Part shown: positions 8,447 through 17,193 of the stretch, piece after piece | Layout: each line of letters begins with the position of its first letter | Position numbering within the stretch: position 1 is the stretch's first letter | Source of the DNA: Rhizobium rhizogenes NBRC 13257 | Lineage (GTDB): Bacteria; Pseudomonadota; Alphaproteobacteria; Rhizobiales; Rhizobiaceae | NCBI RefSeq assembly: GCF_000696095.1 | Contig: NZ_BAYX01000026.1 | Location: 1-64,000 of the forward strand | Reading direction: 5' to 3' | Length of the DNA: 64,000 bases | Position numbers and translations under genes: made by a program | The notes under the pieces: generated by a model | Seen by the model: the letters and a program-made list of their open reading frames with translations, nothing else | What the model was told of the DNA's origin: nothing | Databases searched by the model: none

Positions 8447-9724
8447 TTATTCGACCGGGCAAGCGCCATCGCTGGCTTTGTCCGGCGCCCAGCACGGCGC
8501 CTTGGTGACCGTCATGATCTTGGAAAGAGTGGCGGCCTGCTCGTTCAGCACCTGATCGATCGGCTCGTTACGGATGACGATCCGCTGGAACGTATCCATG
8601 TAGACCTTGTTGAACTCGCCGCCCTTGTCGCCGAGGCCGACCGGAAGCAGCGAGACGATGGCGTCCTTGGCATTCTGCGTCGCATCGACACCCCTCGCCA
8701 AAAGGGCGATGCCCGGATCGATAGTCTCGGGGAGTTTCGCATCCACCGTCGGGAAGAAGCCGACCTTTTCGGCCGCCGTGAGCTGGATGTCGGGCTGAAT
8801 GAGATGCTCGATCACAGTCCGTGCACCCGCTTCGTTCGGTGCGCCCTGCGGGATGGCGAGACCGGCAACAACAGGCATATAGCCCCGTCCCTTCGGGCCG
8901 GCCGGTGCCGGGAAGACGACATACTGATCGGGATTGCTGCTGACGGCCTCTTTCAGACGCGCCAGATGATCCCAGGCGACCCAGACTTCCTCGGAGAGCA
9001 GCGGCTCCTGCATGAAGTTGTAGTTGGTCGAGTTCGGATTGACGACCGTCCAGAGCTGCTTGAAGCTCTCCCAGGCCTTGACCGCATCAGCGGACTTGAA
9101 CGGCCGCACGACGCCGCCAGTGAAGGATGGGTAGAAATAGCCCTGGAAGAACCGGGGCATCAGCCCCTTGGGACCGGCGGGGAAACCGATGCGCGGCTGG
9201 CCGGTCGCCTCCTGCATCTTCTTGCCCCAGGCGATGAGCTGGTCGTAGGTCAGCGCATTGATATCGGCGCCTTCGGGAAGATATTGCAGCGCCTCCTTGT
9301 TTGCGGCCATCACATAGGTTGCCTGCATCCAGGGAATGTATTGCTGCTTGTCCGTCCCCAGCTTGCCGAGATCGATCACAGTCTTCGGCATGCCGGCGGC
9401 CGCTAGCTTGGCCGCCATATCATCAAGTGGCACGAACCCGCCCTTGGCGGCGATCGGCGACAGCTCGCCGTGCAAAGCGCCGACCAGGCTGATCGTGTGC
9501 TTGCCGGCCTGCCGCTCGGCTTCCATGCGAACGGCAAATTGCGGCGGCTCCTCGACCACGTATTCGACGGGCGTCTTCACATCCTTCAGGAGCTGTTCGC
9601 GCACCACCGTCGCCTCTTCGATCGGCCGCAACTGCGTGGACAGGAAAATCGTGTCCGCATAGGCAAGCGAGGTGGTCGCAAAGCTCGCGGCAACGACCAG
9701 GCCGTATAGATATGAGCGCTTCAT
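8447..9724 (-). CDS. Extracellular sugar-binding protein of a CUT1 ABC transporter
   Basis: A 425-residue family 1 solute-binding protein. It begins with a Sec signal peptide (MKRSYLYGLVVAASFATTSLAYA, cleavage after residue 23) and shows the MalE-like fold text: QYIPWMQATYVMAANKEAL, LTYDQLIAWGKKMQEATG, PRFFQGYFYPSFTGG and AGLAIPQGAPNEAGA. It would capture a sugar or glycoside in the periplasm. It is the first transport gene after the LacI regulator, 54 bases downstream of it, with RBS AGGAGGAAACC before the ATG. The ligand cannot be read from the sequence; the downstream glycosidase points to an oligosaccharide or glycoside. Confidence 0.9.
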   Translation of the reverse strand: MKRSYLYGLVVAASFATTSLAYADTIFLSTQLRPIEEATVVREQLLKDVKTPVEYVVEEPPQFAVRMEAERQAGKHTISLVGALHGELSPIAAKGGFVPLDDMAAKLAAAGMPKTVIDLGKLGTDKQQYIPWMQATYVMAANKEALQYLPEGADINALTYDQLIAWGKKMQEATGQPRIGFPAGPKGLMPRFFQGYFYPSFTGGVVRPFKSADAVKAWESFKQLWTVVNPNSTNYNFMQEPLLSEEVWVAWDHLARLKEAVSSNPDQYVVFPAPAGPKGRGYMPVVAGLAIPQGAPNEAGARTVIEHLIQPDIQLTAAEKVGFFPTVDAKLPETIDPGIALLARGVDATQNAKDAIVSLLPVGLGDKGGEFNKVYMDTFQRIVIRNEPIDQVLNEQAATLSKIMTVTKAPCWAPDKASDGACPVE

Positions 9725-9778
9725 TGGTTTCCTCCTCTTTGAAACGTCGGCCGCTTCGGCCGGGCATGCATTCGGCTG

Positions 9779-10780
9779 TCAGGGACGGCGGCGGTGGCTC
9801 TCTCTCGGAACGAATTCCACCGGATAGATTTCTTGAAGTGTCGCGGGGTCTTCGCCGGCGATCGCACGCAGCAGCAGCGATGCCAGCCGCTCGCCGACGT
9901 TCGCCCCGGTCATGTGCATGGTCGAAAGCGGCGGGTCGCTATAGGCACCCATCGGCACATCATCGTGCCCGATAAGGCTGACCGCATCCCCACCTTCTAT
10001 TTCCCGAAGAGCGCTGAGAGCCCCGATCGCCATTTCATCGGTGCAGCATAGGATAGCCGTGGGCTTGTGAGCGCCCGACATCAGCGTCTTCGCGGCCCCA
10101 TATCCGCCACGCTCGGTCGGATCGCCGACCGCGAAAAGATCCGCATTCAGACCGGCCTCGGAAAGCCCCGCTTCCCAGCCAGTCCGCCGCAAATGCGCGA
10201 AATTGTAGTCACCCGGCCCGGCGAGATGCCCAATGTGGACATGGCCCTCTTTCGCGAAACGAAGTGTGGCCTCGCGAAACCCCGCATGGCCGTCCCCATC
10301 GATGAAGGCATGCGGCGTCTGGGCCTCCGTCCGGCCATGCGTGACGAAAGGAATGCCGCGCGATTGCAGAAACTCGACGCGCTCGTCGTGCCGCTTCGTG
10401 CGGACGAGAACCATAGCGTCGACGCGGTGGCCATCGACGAAGCGACGGCACATGTCCAGCTCACTCTTGCCCCTCGGCACCGGCGCAATCACCAGATTGA
10501 GGCCCGCGACGGCGAGATGCTCGGCACAATCGGACAGCATGTCGATGAAGTATGGCGGGCTGATCTGGCCCGGAGCGCTCGGCAGCGGTACGGCGACCAG
10601 TTCGGCACGCTGGCGCCGCAACCGTCGCGCCGAAGCGTTCGGCTGATATCCCGCCAGGCGCGCCGCCTCTTCCACCCGCAGGCGTGTTGCCGGCGACACA
10701 TCCGCATAGCCATCCAGCGCCCGCGAGACGGTCGTGATCGACAGGCCAAGAGAATTGGCAAGTTGTTTGAGGTTTGACAT
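9779..10780 (-). CDS. LacI-family transcriptional regulator
   Basis: The start is ATG 10780 with GGGAG five bases upstream (333 aa); an alternative TTG at 10792 would begin inside an operator. Residues 4-22 form the LacI helix-turn-helix (LKQLANSLGLSITTVSRAL), followed by the hinge-proximal YQPNASARRLRRQRA and a periplasmic-binding-protein-like effector domain (LVAVPLPSAPGQISPPYF, then CCTDEMAIGALSALRE and GHDDVPMGAYSDPPLST). It is the first gene of the operon, so it most likely represses itself and the transporter/glycosidase genes through the twin palindromes just upstream. Confidence 0.93.
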   Translation of the reverse strand: MSNLKQLANSLGLSITTVSRALDGYADVSPATRLRVEEAARLAGYQPNASARRLRRQRAELVAVPLPSAPGQISPPYFIDMLSDCAEHLAVAGLNLVIAPVPRGKSELDMCRRFVDGHRVDAMVLVRTKRHDERVEFLQSRGIPFVTHGRTEAQTPHAFIDGDGHAGFREATLRFAKEGHVHIGHLAGPGDYNFAHLRRTGWEAGLSEAGLNADLFAVGDPTERGGYGAAKTLMSGAHKPTAILCCTDEMAIGALSALREIEGGDAVSLIGHDDVPMGAYSDPPLSTMHMTGANVGERLASLLLRAIAGEDPATLQEIYPVEFVPRESHRRRP

Positions 10781-10788
10781 CGCTTCTC

Positions 10789-10832
10789 CCAAAACGTTTT
10801 GGAAATGAACCCCAAAACGTTTTGGGAGTCAA
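10789..10832 (-). promoter_or_regulatory. Twin LacI operators with promoter elements
   Basis: Two near-identical palindromes are present: CCAAAACGTTTTGG (10789-10802) and CCCAAAACGTTTTGGG (10811-10826), centres 23 bp apart. Both have the central CG and AAAACGTTTT core typical of LacI-family sites. On the minus strand a TTGACT (10827-10832) is followed after 17 bases by TTCATT (10804-10809), so the upstream operator fills the -35/-10 spacer and the other covers the start region and overlaps the leader next to the ribosome binding site. This is the arrangement of a strongly repressed, autoregulated promoter. Confidence 0.85.
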
Positions 10833-10951
10833 GACTTCGGATTGGCTCGATGGGTCATCCGGGCCATCCTCCACAGCGCAAAGACCGTCCGCACGGGAAG
10901 CAGATGAGGCGGCGGTTCGGAGGCTGCAATCGCCAAGCCCGGCATATCCAT

Positions 10952-10980
10952 TTGACAGATATCCTACAAGTGAATATCTA
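10952..10980 (+). promoter_or_regulatory. Candidate sigma-70 promoter of the GntR-dpp operon
   Basis: A perfect TTGACA (10952-10957) is followed by a 17-bp spacer and TATCTA (10975-10980), 19 bases before the GTG start. The short arms AGATAT (10957-10962) and ATATCT (10974-10979) form an inverted repeat within the promoter and may be the site for the GntR protein encoded next; that is a guess. Confidence 0.5.
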
Positions 10981-10999
10981 GTTTCCGCACAATGATGAA

Positions 11000-11743
11000 G
11001 TGAGAACCCGCATGACCCTCAAGACGATGAAGCCCCTGACCCGCGCGCCTCTGTTGCATGTATCCGTGCAGGAGAGCCTGAGGGCCTACGTCGCCGACAA
11101 CGCGTTGCAGCCCGGCGCCATGCTGCCGGCCGAGGGTGAGCTTGCCCATCAGCTCGGGGTTAGCCGCAACTCATTGCGGGAAGGCATCAAGGCGCTGGAA
11201 TCGCTCGGTGTGCTGGAATCGCGGCGTGGTGTCGGCATTTTCGTCAAAGCCTTCTCCTTCGAGCCGCTGCTCGACAACCTCGCCTATGGGCTTGGCGGCG
11301 CGCTTCGTCAGATCGAGGAGGTCCTGGAGATCCGCCGCACGCTGGAAGTGGGCCTCATCGGCAAAACCCTGGAGATCATCGGCGAGGAGGATATTGCCGA
11401 ACTCAGGGCGACTGTGAACCGCATGTGCGTACATGCCGAGAAGGGAGAGGCTTTCGCTGAGGACGATCAGCTTTTCCATCGCCTGCTCTTCCGCTGCCAG
11501 GACAACGAGACGCTCGTCCGGCTCATCGATGTCTTCTGGATGGCCTTCTACAAGGCCTCCGATTTCGTCAACCTCGACAATCTCGATCCGGTCGGCACCT
11601 GGAAGGATCACGCGGCAATCGTCGACGCAGTGGAGGCACGGGACCTTGCGGAAGCCAAGCTGCGGCTGGACCGCCATTACCAGGGCATTTCCAGGGTGAT
11701 CGCCAATAACAAGACGAATTCAAATGTGGGAGGAACACAATGA
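11000..11743 (+). CDS. GntR-family regulator, FadR/FCD subgroup
   Basis: A 247-residue protein from GTG 11000 (ATG 11012 is also possible). The N-terminal winged helix covers about residues 20-85 (LQPGAMLPAEGELAHQLGVS, then SLREGIKALESLGVLESRRG). The rest is an all-helical FCD ligand domain with the metal-binding-type residues in DDQLFHRLLF, WKDHAAIVDAVEARD and LDRHYQG. It overlaps the following binding-protein gene by four bases (ATGA), so it belongs to the operon it presumably controls. FCD regulators usually respond to small carboxylates or sugar acids, which fits the aldolase in the same operon. Confidence 0.92.
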   Translation: MRTRMTLKTMKPLTRAPLLHVSVQESLRAYVADNALQPGAMLPAEGELAHQLGVSRNSLREGIKALESLGVLESRRGVGIFVKAFSFEPLLDNLAYGLGGALRQIEEVLEIRRTLEVGLIGKTLEIIGEEDIAELRATVNRMCVHAEKGEAFAEDDQLFHRLLFRCQDNETLVRLIDVFWMAFYKASDFVNLDNLDPVGTWKDHAAIVDAVEARDLAEAKLRLDRHYQGISRVIANNKTNSNVGGTQ

Positions 11744-13326
11744 ATCGACTGTTCAGACTGTCATCGGCCATCGCGCTTGCCGCGATGACGGCAACGGTGA
11801 CCATCCCGGCTATTTCCGCTTCGGCGTCGGCGGCAACATTGTCCGGCGGCTTCGATGTCGGACCCGGCGGTTTCCAGGGTAACTTCAATCCACTGGCGGC
11901 CACCGGCGGCTTCACCTGGCTCAGCATCTACTACGAGCCGCTGGTAAGCTATGACGAGAAGCTGCAGAAAGTCGTCGGCGTGCTCGCCTCGTCCTACGAG
12001 GTCAGCGCCGATCAGCGCAGCTACACCTTCACGCTCACTGACGCGAAATGGCATGACGGACAGGCGTTCACGGCAAAGGATGCGAAGTTCACCATAGAGC
12101 TCGCAAAGAACCCCAAGACCGGCTCCGTTCTCGCCGCCCGGCTGACGGCCGTCTCCTCGATCGAGACGCCGGACGACAAAACGCTGGTCGTCAAGCTGAG
12201 CACGCCATCGGCCAGCCTCATGGACACGATGACCAAGATCATGATGCTGCCGGAGCATGCGCTATCACAGATCCCCACCGACCAGCTTGCCAAGAATAGC
12301 TGGTGGTCCACGGCGCCGATCGGCACAGGCCCGTTCAAGTTCACCCGCTATGTGGCGGACCAATATGTCGAGCTTTCGGCCAATACCGACTATCGCGGCG
12401 GCAAGCCGGCGCTGGAGAAGCTGATCGACCGGTATTTCGCCGACCCGGCGGCGGCGATCTCAGCGCTGAGGGCTGGCGAAATCCAGTTCACCTATGTCGA
12501 TTCCAACGATGTATCGACCTTCAAGGGCAACGCCGATTTCCGGGTGATCGAGGGTGAGTCCTTCGTGGTGAACTATCTCGGCTTCAACCATGATTCACCG
12601 ATCTGGAAGGATCTGCGCGTCCGGCAGGCGGTCATGTATGCCATCAACCGCCCCGCCATCGTCCAAAGTCTCTATGGCGGCGCCGCCAAGCAGGCCAACT
12701 GCACCTATGTCGCCGACCATCTCGTGCCGAAGGATGTCGAGCCCTATGGCTATGATCCGGAAAAAGCCCGGCAATTGCTGAAAGAGGCCGGCTGGGACAA
12801 GATCAATGGCGACAAGCCGATCACCTTGCTGACCTACTACACCACGCCGCTCGCAGCCAATGTCATGGCCGCCCTGCAGGCCATGCTCACCCAGGTCGGC
12901 ATCAATGTGACGCCGCGCGCAGTCGACACGCCGACCTTCAACAGCATCGTGCTCAATCCGAAGCCGGATGTCGCGCAGTTCCAGATGATCTACGCCGGCC
13001 TGCAGAACGGCCCAGATCCCAGCAGCATCAATGCCGGCCTCAACGAGAAGCAGATCCCGCCGGCCGGTGCCAATGTGGTGCGCGCCCGCATGCCGGATCT
13101 GACTACTGCACTCGACGCTGCCCTTGGCGAAACAGACCTCACCAAGCGCAACACCCGCTATCAGGACGTCTGCAAGGTCATCAATGGCGAGCTTCCCTGG
13201 GCAACGCTCTGGGTGGCAAATCGTTATGGCGTCGTCTCCTCCAAGGCGAAGGACTTCGTCTGGACGCCGGCACCAGGCGGCGGACCTTACCAGGCCCATC
13301 CGGAGAAATGGTCGCTCGCCGAATAG
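11740..13326 (+). CDS. Solute-binding protein family 5 (Dpp/Opp-type)
   Basis: A 528-residue periplasmic binding protein with an N-terminal signal peptide (cleavage near residue 30, ISASASAATLSG). Family 5 landmarks are WLSIYYEPLVSYDEKLQKV, YTFTLTDAKWHDGQAFTAKD and the later WKDLRVRQAVMYAINRPAIV. The family binds peptides, nickel or oligosaccharides; here the neighbours (FCD regulator, DapA-like aldolase) suggest a sugar-acid or amino-acid derivative rather than peptide. A 66-base gap with a strong hairpin separates it from the permease gene. Confidence 0.92.
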   Translation: MNRLFRLSSAIALAAMTATVTIPAISASASAATLSGGFDVGPGGFQGNFNPLAATGGFTWLSIYYEPLVSYDEKLQKVVGVLASSYEVSADQRSYTFTLTDAKWHDGQAFTAKDAKFTIELAKNPKTGSVLAARLTAVSSIETPDDKTLVVKLSTPSASLMDTMTKIMMLPEHALSQIPTDQLAKNSWWSTAPIGTGPFKFTRYVADQYVELSANTDYRGGKPALEKLIDRYFADPAAAISALRAGEIQFTYVDSNDVSTFKGNADFRVIEGESFVVNYLGFNHDSPIWKDLRVRQAVMYAINRPAIVQSLYGGAAKQANCTYVADHLVPKDVEPYGYDPEKARQLLKEAGWDKINGDKPITLLTYYTTPLAANVMAALQAMLTQVGINVTPRAVDTPTFNSIVLNPKPDVAQFQMIYAGLQNGPDPSSINAGLNEKQIPPAGANVVRARMPDLTTALDAALGETDLTKRNTRYQDVCKVINGELPWATLWVANRYGVVSSKAKDFVWTPAPGGGPYQAHPEKWSLAE

Positions 13327-13348
13327 GCCTGGCACTCCCGCAGCGTGA

Positions 13349-13374
13349 GGGTGGCGCATTGAACCGCGCCACCC
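13349..13374 (+). promoter_or_regulatory. Intercistronic hairpin after the binding-protein gene
   Basis: GGGTGGCGC (13349-13357) pairs perfectly with GCGCCACCC (13366-13374) around an 8-base loop, 22 bases after the binding-protein stop. It is placed to protect the upstream message or reduce read-through into the permease genes. Confidence 0.6.
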
Positions 13375-13392
13375 CAACAGGGGACGTTTTTC

Positions 13393-14352
13393 ATGCTCAA
13401 ATATAGTGCGCGGCGCCTTTTGATCGGTTTGGGAATGCTGCTCGCCGTGAGCCTGCTGACCTTCATCCTCCTGCGGCTTACCCCCGGCGATCCGGTCGAT
13501 GCCTATGTCGATCCGAACGTGCCGATGTCACCGGCCGATCTTGTGGAATTGCGGGCCCGGCTCGGCCTCGATCGCCCATTGCCGGTGCAATATCTGGCAT
13601 GGCTGAAGGAGGCCATCACTGGCAATCTCGGCTATTCGATCAAGAGATTCGACCAGCCGGTGCTCGATCTCGTGCTTTCGCGCATCGGTCCGACACTGCT
13701 CCTGATGGGATCGGCGATCGTGATCGCGGTTGTGGCCGGCGTGGCAATCGGGGTTGTCAGCGCCGTGCGCCGCAACTCGCTGCTGGACGTCTCGTTCTCC
13801 GTCCTCGCACTCGCCGGGATTTCAAGCCCGGCCTTCCTCAGCGCACTGATCGGGCTCTACATCTTCTCCGTCAGGCTCCACTGGATGCCGTCTGGCGGCA
13901 TGCTGACACCGGGTGCGGATTTCTCCGTCGGCGATCTGCTGCGTCACCTCATTCTGCCGGCTTCGCTTATCGCCATCGCCCAGGCGGCTCTCATCACCCG
14001 TTACATGCGTGCCTCGCTCCTTGAAGTGCTCAATCAGGATTATGTCCGCACCGCGCGCGCCAAAGGCGTCTATGAATTCTGGGTCATCGCCAAGCACGCA
14101 CTGCGCAATGCGCTTCTTCCCGTCGTCACCCTTATCGGCTCGACCATCGGCCTTGCGATCGGCGGCGCGATCTTCATCGAGAGCGTCTTCAACTGGCCGG
14201 GCATGGGGCTGCTATTGGTGGACGCCGTCGGCGCGCGCGACTATCCGGTCATCATGGGCGCAACACTGGTAATCGGCGCCTGCGTCATCGTCGTCAATCT
14301 CCTGACGGACATCACCTATGCGGTGATCGATCCGCGCATCAAGGTGGGTTGA
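13393..14352 (+). CDS. Dpp/Opp-type ABC permease (DppB-like)
   Basis: A 319-residue membrane protein beginning MLKYSARRLLIGLGMLLAVS, followed by the family signature FILLRLTPGDPVDAYVDPN, which typifies DppB/OppB. About six membrane segments follow, and the EAA-like loop reads LNQDYVRTARAKGVYEFWVI around residues 213-232. The partner is the DppC-like subunit three bases downstream. Confidence 0.93.
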   Translation: MLKYSARRLLIGLGMLLAVSLLTFILLRLTPGDPVDAYVDPNVPMSPADLVELRARLGLDRPLPVQYLAWLKEAITGNLGYSIKRFDQPVLDLVLSRIGPTLLLMGSAIVIAVVAGVAIGVVSAVRRNSLLDVSFSVLALAGISSPAFLSALIGLYIFSVRLHWMPSGGMLTPGADFSVGDLLRHLILPASLIAIAQAALITRYMRASLLEVLNQDYVRTARAKGVYEFWVIAKHALRNALLPVVTLIGSTIGLAIGGAIFIESVFNWPGMGLLLVDAVGARDYPVIMGATLVIGACVIVVNLLTDITYAVIDPRIKVG

Positions 14353-14355
14353 GCG

Positions 14356-15231
14356 ATGCTGGCCCGATCCCCCACCCGCAGCCCCGGCCCGCTCGCCCGC
14401 GCCTTCGAGCGCTTCCTGTTCAATCGGCTCGCCCTCTTCGGCGTCTGTTTGATCGTGCCCATGCTCGTGCTGATCCTCTCCTATCCGCTATGGTGGAGCT
14501 TCAAGCCGAACGACATCGACCTGCTCGCCATGAACAGCGGGCCAACCACCAAACACTGGTTCGGCACGGACGGCGTCGGGCGCGACGTTTTTGCCCGCGT
14601 GCTTGCCGGCGGGCGCATTTCGCTGCTCGTCGCCATCGGATCGACCGCGATTTCCGCCGTCATCGGCTTCCTGGTCGGCGCCATCTCCGCGCTTGCCGGC
14701 CGTTTCGCGGATGCGGTCACCATGCGTTTCGTCGATCTCGTCATGACGCTGCCGCCGGTGATCTTCCTTCTGGTGCTCGCCTCGATCGCCGGCACCGGCA
14801 TCTGGCCGACGGTCCTCGTCATCTCGCTGCTCTCCTGGCCGCTGCTGGCGCGCATGATCCGCTCGCGCCTCCTTGAGCTGCGCGAACGCGACTTCGTGAT
14901 CGCGGCGCGCGGCATGGGCGCCGGTCTCCCGCATCTGCTTCTGCGTCACGGCCTGCCGAACTCCATCGATATTCTCGTCGTCTTCGCAACGCTGCAGATC
15001 GCCAATTCCATTCTGCTTGAAGCCGGCCTTTCCTTCTTAGGGCTAGGCATCGCCCCGCCCGCCGCGAGCTGGGGCAACATGCTGAATGCCGCCCGCTCGA
15101 CGGCCGTGTTCGAGCAATATCCCTGGCAATGGCTCTTCCCAGGCGGGGCGCTCGTCCTTGCCGTCCTTGCCATCAACTTCATTGGCGATGGTCTTCGCGA
15201 TGCCTTCGACCCTCATACCGAGCGAAACTAA
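14356..15231 (+). CDS. Dpp/Opp-type ABC permease (DppC-like)
   Basis: A 291-residue subunit with a cytoplasmic lead, a first membrane helix (LALFGVCLIVPMLVLILSY) and the DppC landmark HWFGTDGVGRDVFARVLAGG near residues 68-87. The EAA region is LRERDFVIAARGMGAGLPHL, and the C-terminal part has LSFLGLGIAPPAASWGNML, as in DppC/OppC. Only three bases separate it from the preceding permease. Confidence 0.93.
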   Translation: MLARSPTRSPGPLARAFERFLFNRLALFGVCLIVPMLVLILSYPLWWSFKPNDIDLLAMNSGPTTKHWFGTDGVGRDVFARVLAGGRISLLVAIGSTAISAVIGFLVGAISALAGRFADAVTMRFVDLVMTLPPVIFLLVLASIAGTGIWPTVLVISLLSWPLLARMIRSRLLELRERDFVIAARGMGAGLPHLLLRHGLPNSIDILVVFATLQIANSILLEAGLSFLGLGIAPPAASWGNMLNAARSTAVFEQYPWQWLFPGGALVLAVLAINFIGDGLRDAFDPHTERN

Positions 15232-15250
15232 CCACTGAGAGAAAACGAAT

Positions 15251-16168
15251 ATGAGTAAATTCAAGGGTGTTGTTCCCCCCGTCGTCACACCGCTGAAGGC
15301 GGATCTCACCGTCGACTACGCCTCCTATACGCGGGTGCTGGAACATCTGATCGAGGCCGGCTGCCACGGCCTCTTCGTGCTCGGCTCAACGAGCGAGGTG
15401 GTCTTCCACGACGAGAAAACTCGGCAGGAGATCATCGAACACTCGGCCAAGGTGATCAACGGCCGCGTGCCGCTGATCGTCGGTGTGATCGATCCGACCA
15501 CCGACCGCGTCATCAACCATGCAGAGATCGCCAAGGCGGCAGGCGCCGATGCGGTCGTCGTCACCGCCCCCTTCTACACCGTCACCAGCCAATCGGAGAT
15601 CCTCGATCATTTCCGCTATATCCGCGATGCGGTCGACGTGCCGCTGATCGCCTATGACATCCCGGTCTGCGTACATGTGAAGCTGCAACGCCAGACCACC
15701 GTCACGCTCGCCCGCGAAGGCGCGATCATCGGTGTCAAGGATTCCAGTGGGGATGACGGCAATTTCCGCTATCTGCTGCTCGATCTTGCCGACCGGAAGG
15801 ATATCTTCCTGATGACAGGGTCGGAGATCGTCGTCGACAACGCGCTGTTGATGGGCGCGCATGGTGTGGTGCCCGGCATCGCCAATGTCGATCCGCACGG
15901 CTATGTCCGTCTTTGGAACGCCGCTCAACGCGGCGACTGGGTCGCGGCGCGCAAGGAGCAGGAGCGCCTCTGCCGGCTCTTCGAGATCGTTTGGGTGGCG
16001 CAGGGCCGTGTCAGCGGCGGCGCGTCCGGCATCGGCGCCTTCAAGGCGGCGATGAAGAGCCTGGGGATCATCGATACCGCGCTGATGCCGAGACCGCGCG
16101 CCGCCCTCAACGACGCCGAGACCGGCAAAATCAATGATATCCTGCGCGCCACCGGCCTGCTTGCCTGA
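15251..16168 (+). CDS. DapA/NanA-family aldolase (dihydrodipicolinate synthase-like)
   Basis: A 305-residue class I aldolase of the DHDPS/N-acetylneuraminate lyase family: substrate loop HGLFVLGSTSEV near residues 40-51, Tyr in VPLIAYDIPVCVH, and Schiff-base Lys in GAIIGVKDSSGDDGNF. Instead of the usual GTTGE it has GSTSEV, a change seen in subgroups that act on substrates other than pyruvate/aspartate semialdehyde. It sits inside a transporter operon between permease and ATPase genes, so it is catabolic, probably cleaving or dehydrating a keto-sugar-acid. Its stop overlaps the next start by one base. Confidence 0.9.
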   Translation: MSKFKGVVPPVVTPLKADLTVDYASYTRVLEHLIEAGCHGLFVLGSTSEVVFHDEKTRQEIIEHSAKVINGRVPLIVGVIDPTTDRVINHAEIAKAAGADAVVVTAPFYTVTSQSEILDHFRYIRDAVDVPLIAYDIPVCVHVKLQRQTTVTLAREGAIIGVKDSSGDDGNFRYLLLDLADRKDIFLMTGSEIVVDNALLMGAHGVVPGIANVDPHGYVRLWNAAQRGDWVAARKEQERLCRLFEIVWVAQGRVSGGASGIGAFKAAMKSLGIIDTALMPRPRAALNDAETGKINDILRATGLLA

Positions 16169-17193
16169 TGATCATGATGCACGAGAGCACTGAGACCATA
16201 CTGGACATCAAAGGGCTGCGGACGGTCTTCCGTATCCACTCTGGTGCGGTGACCGCGGTCGACAATCTCGACCTTACCGTCGCGGCCGGCGAGACGCTGG
16301 CGCTGGTCGGGGAATCCGGCTCCGGCAAATCGGTGACCAGCCTCTCGGTGATCCGCCTGCTGGCGCGTGATATCGGCGCGATCGCGGCCGGCAGCATCCG
16401 CTTGAAGCGCAAGTCCGGCCAGGTGAGCGATCTCGTGCCACTGGATGAGAAGGAGATGCGCTCAATTCGCGGCGACGATATCGGCATGATCTTCCAGGAG
16501 CCAATGTCGAGCCTCAATCCAGTCTTTACCATCGGCGACCAGATTTCCGAGCCGATCCGCATCCATCGCAGGGCAAGCAACAGAACAGCGATGGATGCGG
16601 CTATCGGACTTCTCGATAGCGTGGGCATTCCCGATGCCAGACGCCGCGCCGGCCAATATCCGCATGAGCTTTCGGGCGGCATGCGCCAGCGCGCGACCAT
16701 CGCCATGGCGCTTGCCTGCGACCCAACACTGCTGATCGCCGACGAGCCGACGACGGCGCTCGATGTCACCATACAGGCGCAGATCCTCGACCTGTTGCGA
16801 ACACTGCAACGCGAGCGCGGCATGGCCATGCTGTTCGTCACGCACAATCTCGGCGTGGTCGCCGAAATCGCCCATCGGGTGGCGGTCATGTATGCCGGCC
16901 GGATTGTCGAGACCGGGCCGGTGGGCGAAGTTTTCCGCAATCCGAGGCACCCTTATACCGTCGGGTTGCTAGCCTCGATGCCAAGGCTCGGCGATGCCAG
17001 CCGCATGAAGCAGGCCGGCGAAAAGCTCGCTGCCATTCCGGGCATGGTGCCTACCCTCATGAACATGCCGGCCGGCTGCTCCTTCGCGCCGCGCTGCACG
17101 TTCGCGATCGACGCCTGTCGCGCCACCGTGCCTCCTCTCGCCGAGGTCAATCCGCATCATCAAAGCCGTTGTATCCGCTGGCAGGAGATCTAG
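16168..17193 (+). CDS. Dpp/Opp-type ABC ATPase (DppD-like)
   Basis: A 341-residue ATPase with intact motifs: Walker A GESGSGKS, Q-loop IGMIFQEPMSSLNP, signature LSGGMRQRATIAMAL, Walker B LLIADEPTTALDVT and switch His in LFVTHNLGVV. The C-terminal oligopeptide-transporter domain ends with the Cys-rich GCSFAPRCTFAIDAC, which in the family can bind an iron-sulfur cluster. It starts at ATG 16168 within the aldolase stop; later ATGs at 16174 and 16177 are possible. Confidence 0.93.
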   Translation: MIMMHESTETILDIKGLRTVFRIHSGAVTAVDNLDLTVAAGETLALVGESGSGKSVTSLSVIRLLARDIGAIAAGSIRLKRKSGQVSDLVPLDEKEMRSIRGDDIGMIFQEPMSSLNPVFTIGDQISEPIRIHRRASNRTAMDAAIGLLDSVGIPDARRRAGQYPHELSGGMRQRATIAMALACDPTLLIADEPTTALDVTIQAQILDLLRTLQRERGMAMLFVTHNLGVVAEIAHRVAVMYAGRIVETGPVGEVFRNPRHPYTVGLLASMPRLGDASRMKQAGEKLAAIPGMVPTLMNMPAGCSFAPRCTFAIDACRATVPPLAEVNPHHQSRCIRWQEI

